DNA from: Desulfoluna limicola
GTDB taxonomy: Bacteria; Desulfobacterota; Desulfobacteria; Desulfobacterales; Desulfolunaceae
Reading direction: 5' to 3'
Assembly (NCBI RefSeq): GCF_021654575.1
Contig: NZ_AP024488.1
Location: forward strand, 4,983,501 to 5,047,500
DNA length: 64,000 bases
Below are positions 45,259-54,300 of the stretch, one piece after another. The position numbers and the translations under genes are program-made. Every line of letters begins with the position of its first letter. The first letter of the stretch is position 1. The notes beneath the pieces were generated by a model. It did not search any database, had not been told where the DNA came from, and worked only from the letters and a program-made list of their open reading frames with translations.

Positions 45259-45756
45259 ATGAAGATCAAACCATCGTATATCGGCGAGTTGCTGTCAGCA
45301 GGTCGCGTTGTCGTTACCACGGAGTCCACCGAAGAGACCGAAGAGGTGGGGCGGCTTATGGGCTGTGCCGTGACGGGGGCCCTGGTTCTGACCCTCACCG
45401 GGGACCTTGGCAGCGGCAAGACCTGTTTTGCCCGGGGTCTTGCCCGGGGGCTTGACGTGGATGAGGCGTACCCCGTCACCAGCCCGACGTACACCATCGT
45501 CAACGAGTACCCGGGCCGATTGCCTCTCTTTCATCTCGATCTCTACCGTTTGGGGGGGGGGGATGAACTCGAGGAGATCGGGTATCGGGACATGCTCCAG
45601 CAGGGAGGCGTGATCGTGGTGGAGTGGCCTGAACGGTCCGATGACGAGGAACTCGGCACGGACCTTGTCGTCTCCATGGTCGAAGAGGGGCCCGATGAGC
45701 GAGTGATTACTATCAGATGTTTGCATGAGAATGTGGACTTGACGGAACAAATCTGA
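45259..45756 (+). CDS. tsaE: tRNA threonylcarbamoyladenosine biosynthesis ATPase TsaE
   Basis: A 165-aa P-loop ATPase that works with TsaB and TsaD to make t6A37 in ANN-decoding tRNAs. Walker A is TGDLGSGKTCFARGLARGL near residues 48-66. The segments SPTYTIVNEY, FHLDLYRL and VVEWPER are family signatures. An 8-G tract in codons 94-97 is intact in frame. The C-terminus is typical. Start by the ATG at 45259; the ribosome site is weak. Confidence 0.95.
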   Translation: MKIKPSYIGELLSAGRVVVTTESTEETEEVGRLMGCAVTGALVLTLTGDLGSGKTCFARGLARGLDVDEAYPVTSPTYTIVNEYPGRLPLFHLDLYRLGGGDELEEIGYRDMLQQGGVIVVEWPERSDDEELGTDLVVSMVEEGPDERVITIRCLHENVDLTEQI

Positions 45757-46038
45757 TACAAGACGCTGAAACGTATACGGCTTTTATACCTTCGTTAGAA
45801 CTTCCTGAAAATAAGGCATGGCCTCAAAGGGGCTTCCAACCGCTTATGCATCGCGTGTAATGGGAGTGCGTCCCCTTATGTATGGGGCGTTCCTCATTTG
45901 TGGATGTATAACTCCGGCGTCAATGCACGCCAGACACAGGGCAATTCAGCTTCCGGTATCTATGGGGATAGGGTGGCGTTTGGCAGTCTGGCCGCGTCGC
46001 CGGGTATGGATTGCGAATCTGTTCGTTATGGAGAAACA
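45757..46038 (+). other. Leader region of lysC
   Basis: This 282-base gap between tsaE and the lysC start is not a repeat element. The lysC frame stays open through its last 141 bases without a ribosome site or conserved-looking sequence. I looked for lysine or other amino-acid riboswitch signatures and could not identify one; short complementary stretches exist. A regulated leader is possible. Confidence 0.35.
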
Positions 46039-47256
46039 ATGGCACTGATTGTACAAAAATATGGCGGCACATCCGTCGGAGACCTGGATCGCATCCACAA
46101 CGTGGCCAAGCGTGTTGCCAAGTCCTACGACCAAGGGAACGACGTGGTGGTGGTGCTTTCAGCCATGAGCGGCGTGACCGACAAGTTAATTGAAATGGCC
46201 TATCAGGCCTCAGAGAAGCCTTGCAAGCGGGAGATGGACGTTCTCCTCTCCACCGGTGAGCAGACCACGGTCTCCCTGATGGCGATGACCCTGCAGCAGA
46301 TGGGGTACAAAGCCGAGTCCCTTCTGGGCTTTCAGGCAGATATTCAGACCGACAATGGTGCCGGTAAAGCCCGGATCATGAGCATCGGCGCCGGGCGGAT
46401 CAAACGGCTTCTGGCTGACAAAAAGATCGTTGTGGTGGCGGGTTTTCAGGGCATTGACGCCGACGGCAACATCACCACCCTGGGCCGTGGCGGTTCCGAT
46501 ACCTCTGCCGTGGCCATTGCCGCATCTGTGAAAGCAGACGCGTGCGAGATTTACACCGACGTGGACGGGATCTACACCACCGATCCCAGGATTTGCGACA
46601 AAGCGAAGAAACTGGAGAGGATCTCCTACGACGAGATGCTCGAGATGGCAAGCCTTGGGGCCAAAGTGCTTCAGATCCGCTCCGTTGGCTTTGCCAAGAA
46701 ATACAACGTTCCGATTCACGTCAGATCATCATTCAATGAGGAGGAAGGGACCATGGTTGTCAATGAAGATTCCGGCATGGAGCAGCTTGTTGTCTCCGGC
46801 GTTACCCTGGATAAAAACGAAGCGCGTATCACTGTAAAGAGGGTTCCTGACCAGCCCGGTGTCTCAGCCAAGATTTTCTCCCCCCTTGCCGAGGCAGGCA
46901 TCCAGGTGGACATGATTATCCAGAACACCCGCTCCGGCGGTGAGACCGACCTGACCTTTACCGTGACCAAGGCCGACTACAAGGACGCCATCGACATCAC
47001 CAAGAAGGTGGCGGAAGAGCTTGGCGGGAAAGAGGTGTTGGTTGCCGATGACATCGCCAAGGTGTCAGTGATCGGCGTGGGGATGAAGAACCACTCCGGT
47101 GTCGCCTCCCGCATGTTTCAGGCCCTGGCCGACGAGAACATCAATATTCGCCTCATCACCACCAGCGAGATCCGCATCTCCTGTGTCATCGATGAGCGCT
47201 ACGCTGAACTGGCCGTGCGCATTCTCCACGACGCGTTCGCCCTTGATGAGCTGTAG
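46039..47256 (+). CDS. lysC: Aspartate kinase
   Basis: A 405-aa monofunctional aspartokinase for the first step to lysine, threonine and methionine. The catalytic N-terminal domain carries VQKYGGTSVGDLDRI, VVVVLSAMSGVTDKL, a GRGGSDTSAVAIAA glycine loop and TDVDGIYTTDPR. Two ACT domains follow from about residue 265 (RVPDQPGVSAKIFSPLAEAG; VGMKNHSGVASRMFQALADE), so allosteric control by lysine and/or threonine is expected. GGAGAA precedes the ATG at 46039. A terminator follows. Confidence 0.96.
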   Translation: MALIVQKYGGTSVGDLDRIHNVAKRVAKSYDQGNDVVVVLSAMSGVTDKLIEMAYQASEKPCKREMDVLLSTGEQTTVSLMAMTLQQMGYKAESLLGFQADIQTDNGAGKARIMSIGAGRIKRLLADKKIVVVAGFQGIDADGNITTLGRGGSDTSAVAIAASVKADACEIYTDVDGIYTTDPRICDKAKKLERISYDEMLEMASLGAKVLQIRSVGFAKKYNVPIHVRSSFNEEEGTMVVNEDSGMEQLVVSGVTLDKNEARITVKRVPDQPGVSAKIFSPLAEAGIQVDMIIQNTRSGGETDLTFTVTKADYKDAIDITKKVAEELGGKEVLVADDIAKVSVIGVGMKNHSGVASRMFQALADENINIRLITTSEIRISCVIDERYAELAVRILHDAFALDEL

Positions 47257-47277
47257 CCCTTTCCAAGCGAGTGCATA

Positions 47278-47313
47278 AAAAAAGGCCCGCCATATCGGCG
47301 GGCCTTTTTGTTT
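47278..47313. terminator. Bidirectional terminator after lysC
   Basis: GGCCCGCC-ATATC-GGCGGGCC with an A run before and a T run after. It lies between convergent lysC and the PilZ gene. Confidence 0.9.
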
Positions 47314-47335
47314 TTTTGATCAGAGAACAGGGCGG

Positions 47336-47794
47336 CTATTTTCTTCGCTTGAGTTGGCCGGGGCTTTCGGGCTCTGTCGAGGGAACCTTCAGGCGGGAGA
47401 GGTTGCCGTCAATGGTACGGTCAAAGGAGACGGCAAAGCCATTCGCTTCCCCTCGCACCACAGTTCCGGAAACACGGACATGCTCTCCGTCAGGCAGCTC
47501 AAAAGAGAGAATGATTTTTTCTCCGGATTCGGTGATATCCGGCGTCTCGATAAACACACCCTCGGTGCTGATGTTTTTGATAAACCCCGTGTACGCCCTT
47601 CCCTTCACCACATAGACGGCTTCGCCATAGTAGTCGAAACGCGGCGATTTTCGCTTCTTCTCGAAGTTTTTTTTCTCGACAAGATCCAGAAGCTCCATGA
47701 TCTCGCCCTGGCCCATTTTGAGAATGTGGGAAATCAGGCGTGAGGTCGCTTCAGACAGGGACATCTCTCTTTTTGGCTTGACTCGTTTTTCCAT
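47336..47794 (-). CDS. PilZ-domain protein
   Basis: A 152-aa probable cyclic di-GMP receptor. The PilZ domain spans about residues 45-140: the RxxxR motif is in KKRKSPRFDYYG, and the second motif NISTEGVFIE fits (D/N)xSxxG. The N-terminal 45 residues are helical and basic. It ends with a proline- and lysine-rich tail. A start at 47794 has AGGACC close ahead; an upstream Met at 47857 lacks a ribosome site. It could read the output of the diguanylate cyclase at 1145-2530, but there is no direct evidence. Confidence 0.88.
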   Translation of the reverse strand: MEKRVKPKREMSLSEATSRLISHILKMGQGEIMELLDLVEKKNFEKKRKSPRFDYYGEAVYVVKGRAYTGFIKNISTEGVFIETPDITESGEKIILSFELPDGEHVRVSGTVVRGEANGFAVSFDRTIDGNLSRLKVPSTEPESPGQLKRRK

Positions 47795-47989
47795 AGGTCC
47801 TGATTTGTGCGTAACTATCTGTGGATGTGAAGAAATGATACGTGCCCGTTCAGACATATCTAAATGAGTTGTCTAGTGTTTGTCAATCAGTTATCGCAAT
47901 AACTCACAAGGTTAGCACATCGTTGATAAGCGGTGCCATGTGAGGGAACGCCTGTGCTGGTAGTGGTTTCACTCGCACACCGAGGGCAT

Positions 47990-48853
47990 TTATTCACTTT
48001 CTGCATCACTCTCATTTTCATAATCTTCGGGCCAATCCAGGGAGATACGACCGAGATCTCCGGCTTTGATCTCTTTGCAGAGGATCTCGGCGGCTTTATG
48101 AAGGTCGACGATCCCGCCTTTTCGAAGGCAGCCGCGCTTTTTGCCGATCTCGGCAAGGAGATCCAGCCCTTCGTCGGGGACCACCTTGAGCTTGTATCGC
48201 TCCACCACCAGGTCCCGGTAGTGGGTGAGAAGATCCATGACAGCCTGGGGCGCCACTTCGAGATAGTCCAGGGCGGTGTCCCGAACGGCACCGGTGGCTC
48301 CAAGTCGGATGCCTCCCCTGCGGTCGGCCAGGTTGGGCCAGAGGACTCCGGGGGTGTCGGCAATGTCAAAACCGTCTCGACCGCCGTCGATCCGCACCCG
48401 CTGCTGGTGTTTGGTCACGGCCGGTTCATCGCCGGTCTTGGCGACCTTGCGCCCCGCCAGCGTGTTGATGAAGGTGGATTTCCCCACGTTGGGGATGCCC
48501 ACCACCAGCGCTCGGACACCGCGCCTCAGTTCGGAAGGGGAGAGCGAGATGGCAAGGGCTTTGACCTTGTCCGCCTCCTTTTTCTTCAGGGCTTCAATGG
48601 CCACGGCCCGGACATTTGGCTCTTTCTCCATGGCCTGTATCCAGCGTGTGGTGACTGTTGCGTCGGCCAGGTCTTTCTTGTTGAGAACGCGTATGCAGGG
48701 TTTGGAGCCCCTCAACTCCCTGAGCATGGGGTTGGAACTGGACACAGGGATGCGGGCATCGAGAATCTCGATGACCACGTCGACTTTCTTTAACGCCTCG
48801 CGAATTTCATCGCTGGCTTTCTTCATATGGCCGGGATACCACTGGACCGCCAT
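47990..48853 (-). CDS. ylqF: Ribosome biogenesis GTPase YlqF/RbgA
   Basis: A 287-aa circularly permuted GTPase for late 50S subunit assembly. Motif order is permuted as expected: G4 VLNKKDLAD first, then G1 GIPNVGKST and G3 DTPG. The N-terminal MAVQWYPGHMKKA with DARIPVSSSNP is diagnostic. The C-terminal ANTAR-like helical domain is present, ending in an acidic tail. GAGGAGG supports the start at 48853. It is divergent from plsC. Confidence 0.95.
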   Translation of the reverse strand: MAVQWYPGHMKKASDEIREALKKVDVVIEILDARIPVSSSNPMLRELRGSKPCIRVLNKKDLADATVTTRWIQAMEKEPNVRAVAIEALKKKEADKVKALAISLSPSELRRGVRALVVGIPNVGKSTFINTLAGRKVAKTGDEPAVTKHQQRVRIDGGRDGFDIADTPGVLWPNLADRRGGIRLGATGAVRDTALDYLEVAPQAVMDLLTHYRDLVVERYKLKVVPDEGLDLLAEIGKKRGCLRKGGIVDLHKAAEILCKEIKAGDLGRISLDWPEDYENESDAESE

Positions 48854-49131
48854 ATTGCCTCCTCGCATGTTGCGATATCGTGAATATGGATGCTCTCGCC
48901 TGGTTTGGGCAAGGTCATCACACAGTGTTTGTTGGATTTGTGAAGGGGTGCGGAACCTGATTTTAGGTTGTCACCTTGATGTTACAAAAAAGTTTGTTTT
49001 CTTCATAGCATGGGGAGGGTGGTCAATGGAATGAGATTCATACCGGACATCTTGAAATTCCGATCACTTTGTGCCACAAATAGAACGACGGTTTCACAAA
49101 ATGGACTCAGATGAAAAGGGACCGAATCGCC

Positions 49132-49935
49132 ATGTTGAATCGAATTATTTCTACTCTGTTTATCGCCTATATCGGAATGACCTGCGCTTTATTTTATGTC
49201 ATCGCTCTCTTGATCTGGGTGATCACCCGACCCTTTGACAAGCGCCTCGTTATACTTCATCTCTACTCCTGCTTCTGGGCATCCCTCTACATCTGGACCA
49301 TGCCCGCCTGGCGGATTTCGTCGTCCGGTCGTGACAAGGTGGACTGGAAAAAGACCTACATGGTCGTCTCCAACCACCAGTCACAGTTGGATATCCTGGC
49401 AGCTTTCACCCTCTTTTTCCCTTTCAAGTGGGTCTCCAAGGCCGAGATATTCAAGGTCCCCTTTATCGGGTGGAACATGGTGATGAACCGGTATATCCGG
49501 TTGAAACGCGGTGACAAAGAGAGCATCGCCGAGATGATGGATGCCTGTGAAAAGATATTGAAAGAGGGCTCATCCGTCTACTTTTTCCCCGAAGGAACCC
49601 GCTCATTTGACGGGCACTTGCGGCCGTTTAAACCCGGGGCCTTTATCCTGGCCCATCAGATGAAGTTGCCTATTCTGCCCATTGCCATCAACGGAACCCG
49701 CAAGGCGTTGCCCAAGTACAGCATGAACTTCCACGGCAAGCACCAGCTGAGCATCGATATTCTGGATGAAATCCCCTACGAGGCGTATGCCCACCTCTCC
49801 GTGGAAGAGACGGCGGAGATGGTACGGCAGCTCATCGGGTCCCGTGTGGAGGACCACGTGAATGCCATCGAGACCACTCTCTCCAAAGGGAACCTCAAGG
49901 CAGCCGGTGAGGCGGGGTACACCGCCGGAGCTTAA
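49132..49935 (+). CDS. plsC: 1-acyl-sn-glycerol-3-phosphate acyltransferase PlsC
   Basis: A 267-aa membrane enzyme that makes phosphatidic acid. An N-terminal helix (IISTLFIAYIGMTCALFYVI) anchors it. The catalytic NHQSQLD (His-x4-Asp) is near residue 80, and the substrate-binding FPEGTRS follows about 70 residues later. The C-terminal part contains ILPIAINGTRKALPK. I start at 49132 because AAAGGGA lies ahead; the in-frame ATG at 49111 is possible. It appears to stand alone. Confidence 0.93.
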   Translation: MLNRIISTLFIAYIGMTCALFYVIALLIWVITRPFDKRLVILHLYSCFWASLYIWTMPAWRISSSGRDKVDWKKTYMVVSNHQSQLDILAAFTLFFPFKWVSKAEIFKVPFIGWNMVMNRYIRLKRGDKESIAEMMDACEKILKEGSSVYFFPEGTRSFDGHLRPFKPGAFILAHQMKLPILPIAINGTRKALPKYSMNFHGKHQLSIDILDEIPYEAYAHLSVEETAEMVRQLIGSRVEDHVNAIETTLSKGNLKAAGEAGYTAGA

Positions 49936-49988
49936 AGGGCTCAGTCAAAGATTCAGAGTAACAAAAGCCAAAGGCGACTATCCCCTAT

Positions 49989-50042
49989 AACCTGTTTGTC
50001 AAACGTTTCATGAGTTTGGCCCCCGGCAGGGCCGCCGGAGGC
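49989..50042. repeat. Intergenic palindromic element, type 2 right end
   Basis: ACCTGTTTGTC, AAACGTTTCATGAG, TTTGGCCCCCGGCAGGGCC and the cap GCCGCCGGAGGC, followed by an ACTATTCAGC junction. No matching left cap is seen. Confidence 0.8.
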
Positions 50043-50059
50043 ACTATTCAGCAGTTACC

Positions 50060-50099
50060 ATAAGGGCCCACACGAAGATTAAATCCGTGTGGGCCTTAT
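50060..50099. terminator. Hairpin between plsC and fdhD
   Basis: ATAAGGGCCCACACG and CGTGTGGGCCTTAT form a near-perfect inverted repeat with a 10-base loop. There is only a short T tract, so it may be a weak terminator or an fdhD leader structure. Confidence 0.55.
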
Positions 50100-50131
50100 C
50101 GTTCGTGGGGTGAATACACCCTGGAGGCGCC

Positions 50132-50926
50132 ATGAAAAACCATCGCACACACCCCATCCGTCACCTGAAAAATGGTGGCAGCTCGGAAGCCACCCAGGCC
50201 CTTCTTGCAGAAGAGCCCTTATCCATCCGTGTTCAGGGCAACCCCTACACCGTGGTGATGCGCACCCCCGGAGATGAAATCGCCCATGTGGCCGGTTTCT
50301 GCCTGGGTGAGGGCATTGTGGACGCCGTGGAGGACTTTGGGACCCTCGCCTTCTGCGATGAAGACGTGAACGTGGTCACCGTCACCCTCACCCCGAAGCG
50401 AAGCGAAAAGGTCCCGGAGATTCTGGACCGCCGCGGTTTTATCAGCCAGACCAGCTGCGGGATTTGTGGCAAAGAGCTCATTTCGGACCTTCGTCAGGCC
50501 ACCCAATCGGTGGATGCAGCCCCCATTGATCTTGCCACCGTCAGCAAAGCCCTTGATGAACTAAGCACCCATCAGCCCCTGCGGGAGATCACCCGGGCCT
50601 CCCACGCCGCGGCGCTGTTCGACGAGGCAGGGCGACTCCTCTCCGTTGCCGAAGACGCCGGTCGACACAACGCCCTCGACAAAGCCGTGGGCATGCTCTT
50701 CCTCAAAAAAGAACTCCCCGAAGCCCGCTTTCTGGTCCTCTCCTCCCGCATCAGCTACGAGATGGTCCAAAAGGCCGCTCGAGCTGGCATCGCCATCATC
50801 GCCGCCGTCTCCCGGCCCACCGCCCTCGCCGTGGAACTGGCCGAAGGCCTCAACATCACCCTCTGCTCCCTGGCCCGAAACGACGGCCTCTTCGTCTACA
50901 CCCATCCGGAACGAATCAAGGTCTAA
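50132..50926 (+). CDS. fdhD: Formate dehydrogenase accessory sulfurtransferase FdhD
   Basis: A 264-aa protein that passes sulfur from IscS to the molybdenum/tungsten bis-MGD cofactor so formate dehydrogenase can work. The catalytic Cys pair is in QTSCGICGKEL. Other family segments: HVAGFCLGEGIV, AEDAGRHNALDKAVG and RISYEMVQKAARAGI, then VSRPTALAVELAE. The length is normal. No formate dehydrogenase gene is in the window, so the gene is an orphan here. A repeat element follows 17 bases after the stop. Confidence 0.96.
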   Translation: MKNHRTHPIRHLKNGGSSEATQALLAEEPLSIRVQGNPYTVVMRTPGDEIAHVAGFCLGEGIVDAVEDFGTLAFCDEDVNVVTVTLTPKRSEKVPEILDRRGFISQTSCGICGKELISDLRQATQSVDAAPIDLATVSKALDELSTHQPLREITRASHAAALFDEAGRLLSVAEDAGRHNALDKAVGMLFLKKELPEARFLVLSSRISYEMVQKAARAGIAIIAAVSRPTALAVELAEGLNITLCSLARNDGLFVYTHPERIKV

Positions 50927-50943
50927 AGCCACAGAGAAAAAGC

Positions 50944-51344
50944 AGCCTCCGGCGGCGAGGTGAGCCACCTCGAAAGCTTATTGCGAAAGCGCTTTGTCCC
51001 TCGTTCCTCGGGCCAAAGCGCTTTCGCCTTCGGCTCGGGCTACGCCCGACTCAATGGCTGGAGAGATTGCAAGCGTTGGCACAAGTCTTATACGGCGTTG
51101 ATTCCGTAACGGCAAACCCATCCATTGCTGGTTTGCACACAAGTACAGCATCAAGCCAATGTTTCTACCAAATATAAAAAGGCCCATGGAGATCTCTCCA
51201 TGGGCCTTTGTCATCTGAAATATAAATCAATTCAAAAGGGGCTCACACGGGCTACGCCCGTCAGCGAATGTGATCGACCCGAGGAACGAGGGTCGGGAGC
51301 ATTCGCAACCCGCTTTCGAGGTGGCTCACCTCGCCGCCGGAGGC
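50944..51344. repeat. Intergenic palindromic element with long terminal inverted repeats
   Basis: Left and right ends are inverted copies over 33 bases (cap, GAGGTGAGCCACCTC, GAAAGC). Left long hairpin: 14-bp arms GCGAAAGCGCTTTG and CAAAGCGCTTTCGC around the CCTCGTTCCTCGG core, then TCGGGCTACGCCCGA. Right long hairpin: GCGAATG/CATTCGC arms with TCGACCC/GGGTCG inside, preceded by CGGGCTACGCCCG. The middle holds an ordinary terminator. Confidence 0.9.
51176..51209. terminator. Bidirectional terminator between convergent fdhD and the activase gene
   Basis: AAAGGCCCATGGAGA and TCTCCATGGGCCTTT form a perfect hairpin with A and T runs outside. Confidence 0.9.
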
Positions 51345-51364
51345 AGGCTTTTTGTCACTTGCCT

Positions 51365-54300
51365 CTATCCTGCCTTCCGCGTCAGGTAGAACATGTGCGG
51401 GTCGATCATGCGGTTGGGTTTGTTGGTGCCGTCGTAGAAGAGGTCGATGACGGGCACGCCGTAGGTCTCCTGGATTTTGCGGAAGATGGAGGCGCTGATG
51501 ACCCCCGGGCAGCAGAAGACCGGGTTGACGTGGATGACGGCGGAGACGAGGCCGTGTTTGATGTAGTAGAGCATGCGGCCGAGGGAGACGGCTGTTTCCC
51601 CAGCGATGAAGCTGGTGAGGCCGAACTCTTCCATGAGCTCCTGGCATTCGTCGAGGGGCGGTTCGGTGACCCCTTCGAGGAGCCCTTCGAAGATGGCTTC
51701 GAACTTTTCCTCGTAGCCGACCATGGTGGAGAGGAGTTTCTCTCCGGTGTCGTTCTGACGGGTGTCCGCAAAGATGGAGTGGACCACCAGCTCGTTGTAG
51801 GAGGGGAGCAGCACTTCCCCGCCCAGGGCTTCGGTGTGATCGCAGATGGCCTCGTTGAGGACCTCGTTGTACTTGGCGTACATGTCCCCGAGAATCCCGA
51901 TGCGGGGTTTTCTCGTGGTCGGCAGGGGGAGGGTGTCGAAGAGTTCGCGCACCTTGTCCGCTGCGGTCATGAGAGATTTTCGGTTTTGGATGTGCCAGGC
52001 GATGATGGTTTCTGCCTCATCCACAGCGCTTAAGGTGGCTCCCTCCTCAGTTTCGTAGGGGAGGAACCGGAAGCGCAGCTTGGAGAGGATGGAACTCAGG
52101 ATGGTCACCGACAGCAGCTGGGCGTTGTGTCGGGCGGAGATCCCGGGCACCGCGGCCTGTCCGTTGGTGTTCATCACCTTGACCCCTGAAAGGCCTGCTT
52201 TGTCGCAGGAGGACTTCACCAGGTTGGCGTACTGGTTGAAGTTGCAGGAGAGGCAGATGTTGGGCAGGTAGACGATGGCCTTGTCCGGGTCGAGATCCCC
52301 TTTGGAGAGGCGCGAGACCACGGAACCCACGATGGCAACGTTGGGCAGGCACTCTCCGCCGCTGGCAAAGCGGTACCCGAGGTTGAGGGACTCGTTCTCC
52401 ACGGGGAGCACCTCCGCCTTGTAGCCGGCGGCCTTGAACACCTCGGCCTGGAGACGGTTGATGCGTGCGTCCACCATGGGGATGAGAACGGTGTCCCCCT
52501 CAGCCGGGGTGTCCGGTGCAAAGGCCGTGCGGGGAATTTTGATCTCCTCAGTGCTCTCTTTTCTTCGGTCGTGGTCGGCCACAAAGGTGTCGATGGCCGC
52601 TTCGATGCGGGTGAGGTAGCCCACGTCGCTGCCGTGCTCGTCCAGCTGGAGAATGAGGTAGGGTTTCCCCATCTTCTCCATGGCGTCCTTGATGTGGTTC
52701 ATCAGGTAGGCGTCCGGGCTGCAGCGGAAGCAGGTGAGAAAGACCGGGTAGAGGTCGGGGTTTTTACGCACGGCATCCAGGGCGAGAAGGATCTGCTGGC
52801 CGAAGTACCAGTGCATGTTGGACAGGTGGTCGGGCAGGTCATTGGGGTTCGCCTCAAGGTCCATCATGGACTGGGAGACGATGTCATACCCCATGGACTC
52901 CAGCCGTGCGGGGATGCCTAAGTTGACCCGTTTGTCAAACAGGGCGTAGGGGCGACCCAGGAGAAGGATTTTGGGCTTCTCCCCTGCTTCTGAAAGCTGC
53001 TTGGTTCCTTCGGAGACCCAGTTCTTTGTTTTTTCGGTGAAGGCCTTTTTGGCATCGACAAAGGCGTGGACAATGGCCTCTTCCGAAACCTCCAGGACCT
53101 CGGCAAGGTCTGCCGCCAGTCTCTCCCCGATGATCTCATCGGCCACGTTGTTCATGCGGATGGTGGGGTGGAGAAGGCGGCCGCCGAACTCCATGCCGGG
53201 AAGGTTGTTGATGATGGTGGCCGCATAGGAGGAGTAGTAGCAGAAGTAGCTGTCCGTGGCTTTGGCGCCGAAGGCCTCTTCCATGGGAAGCCGTTCCAGG
53301 AGGTTCTGCTCGCTGATGAGGCTGGGCAGGAAGATGAAATCCACCTCTTTCTTGTCCAGGGCGGCCACCATGCCGTGGGTGAGGGCCATGGGGGTGCAGA
53401 AGTCCGCGTTGATGAGCTTCATGCCGTGGGCGAGTTTGCCCGCCGTGCTCTTTTCCACCACGACGTTGAGGCCGAGGCGCTGGAAGAGGTCCTTGAAGAG
53501 GGGGGTGTACTCCACCATGAAGAGGGTCTCGGGAATGCCGATGGTCTTCCGGCCCTCGTGGTTCTGGTCCTCGGTGTTGAACGTGGCTTTAAATCGTTTT
53601 TCAAGGGAGGAGGTGGTCTCTTTGCCGCCCACCTTTTTGGCCGCGTAGTCCCTGCCGCATTTCAGGCCCCAGGCGCTCTTCTTCTCGCCCACGGTGTAGA
53701 TGCGCAGCTCGCATTTGTTGCTGCAGAGCTCGCAGAGTTCGGTATCGATGGCGCAGGAGAAATCGATGCCCGTGAATGTGGATGCCTCAATGCCCGACTC
53801 CTTCAGGGCCACGGCGCAGCCCAGGGCACCTGTGAGGTGGCAGAATTTGGAGACGAGGACCTCCTGGCCCAGCTCCCGCTCAAAGCAGGCCACCAGGGCC
53901 TTGTTTCGGGCCGTGGCGCCCTGGAAGTAGACACGCTTGCCGGCGGTGCTTTTGCCCACCACCTTGGAGAGGTAGTTGTCCCGGACACTGTGAAGGACCG
54001 CAGACATGATCTCCGCTTTTTTCCATCCTTCCGAGAGGAAGATGTTGAGGTCCCGTTCCATGTAGACGGTGCAACGGTCCGAGGTAAAGGGGGCCTCCGC
54101 ACCCTCCACGATATCTGAGATTTCGGGCAGGGTCATGTGAAGGCGCTTGGCCTGCTCCTCGATAAAGGAGCCGGTCCCCGCCGCACAGACGTAGTTCATG
54201 ACGGCGTGCTTCACCACCCCTTCGTTGAGGAGGGTGAATTTGGAGTCCTGGCCGCCTATTTCGATGATGGTGTCCACCTCGGGATCGAGGAAGGTGGCAC

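Noticed and set aside
47887..48006. 39-codon ORF with CPRC and two further Cys at the end of ylqF
   Set aside because: It resembles a tiny zinc ribbon, but the Cys spacing is not canonical, the start overlaps ylqF and no proper ribosome site is seen.
42778..51344. CRISPR array as an explanation for the repeated palindromes
   Set aside because: Copies are kilobases apart, single per gap, in both orientations, with no regular spacers and no cas genes.
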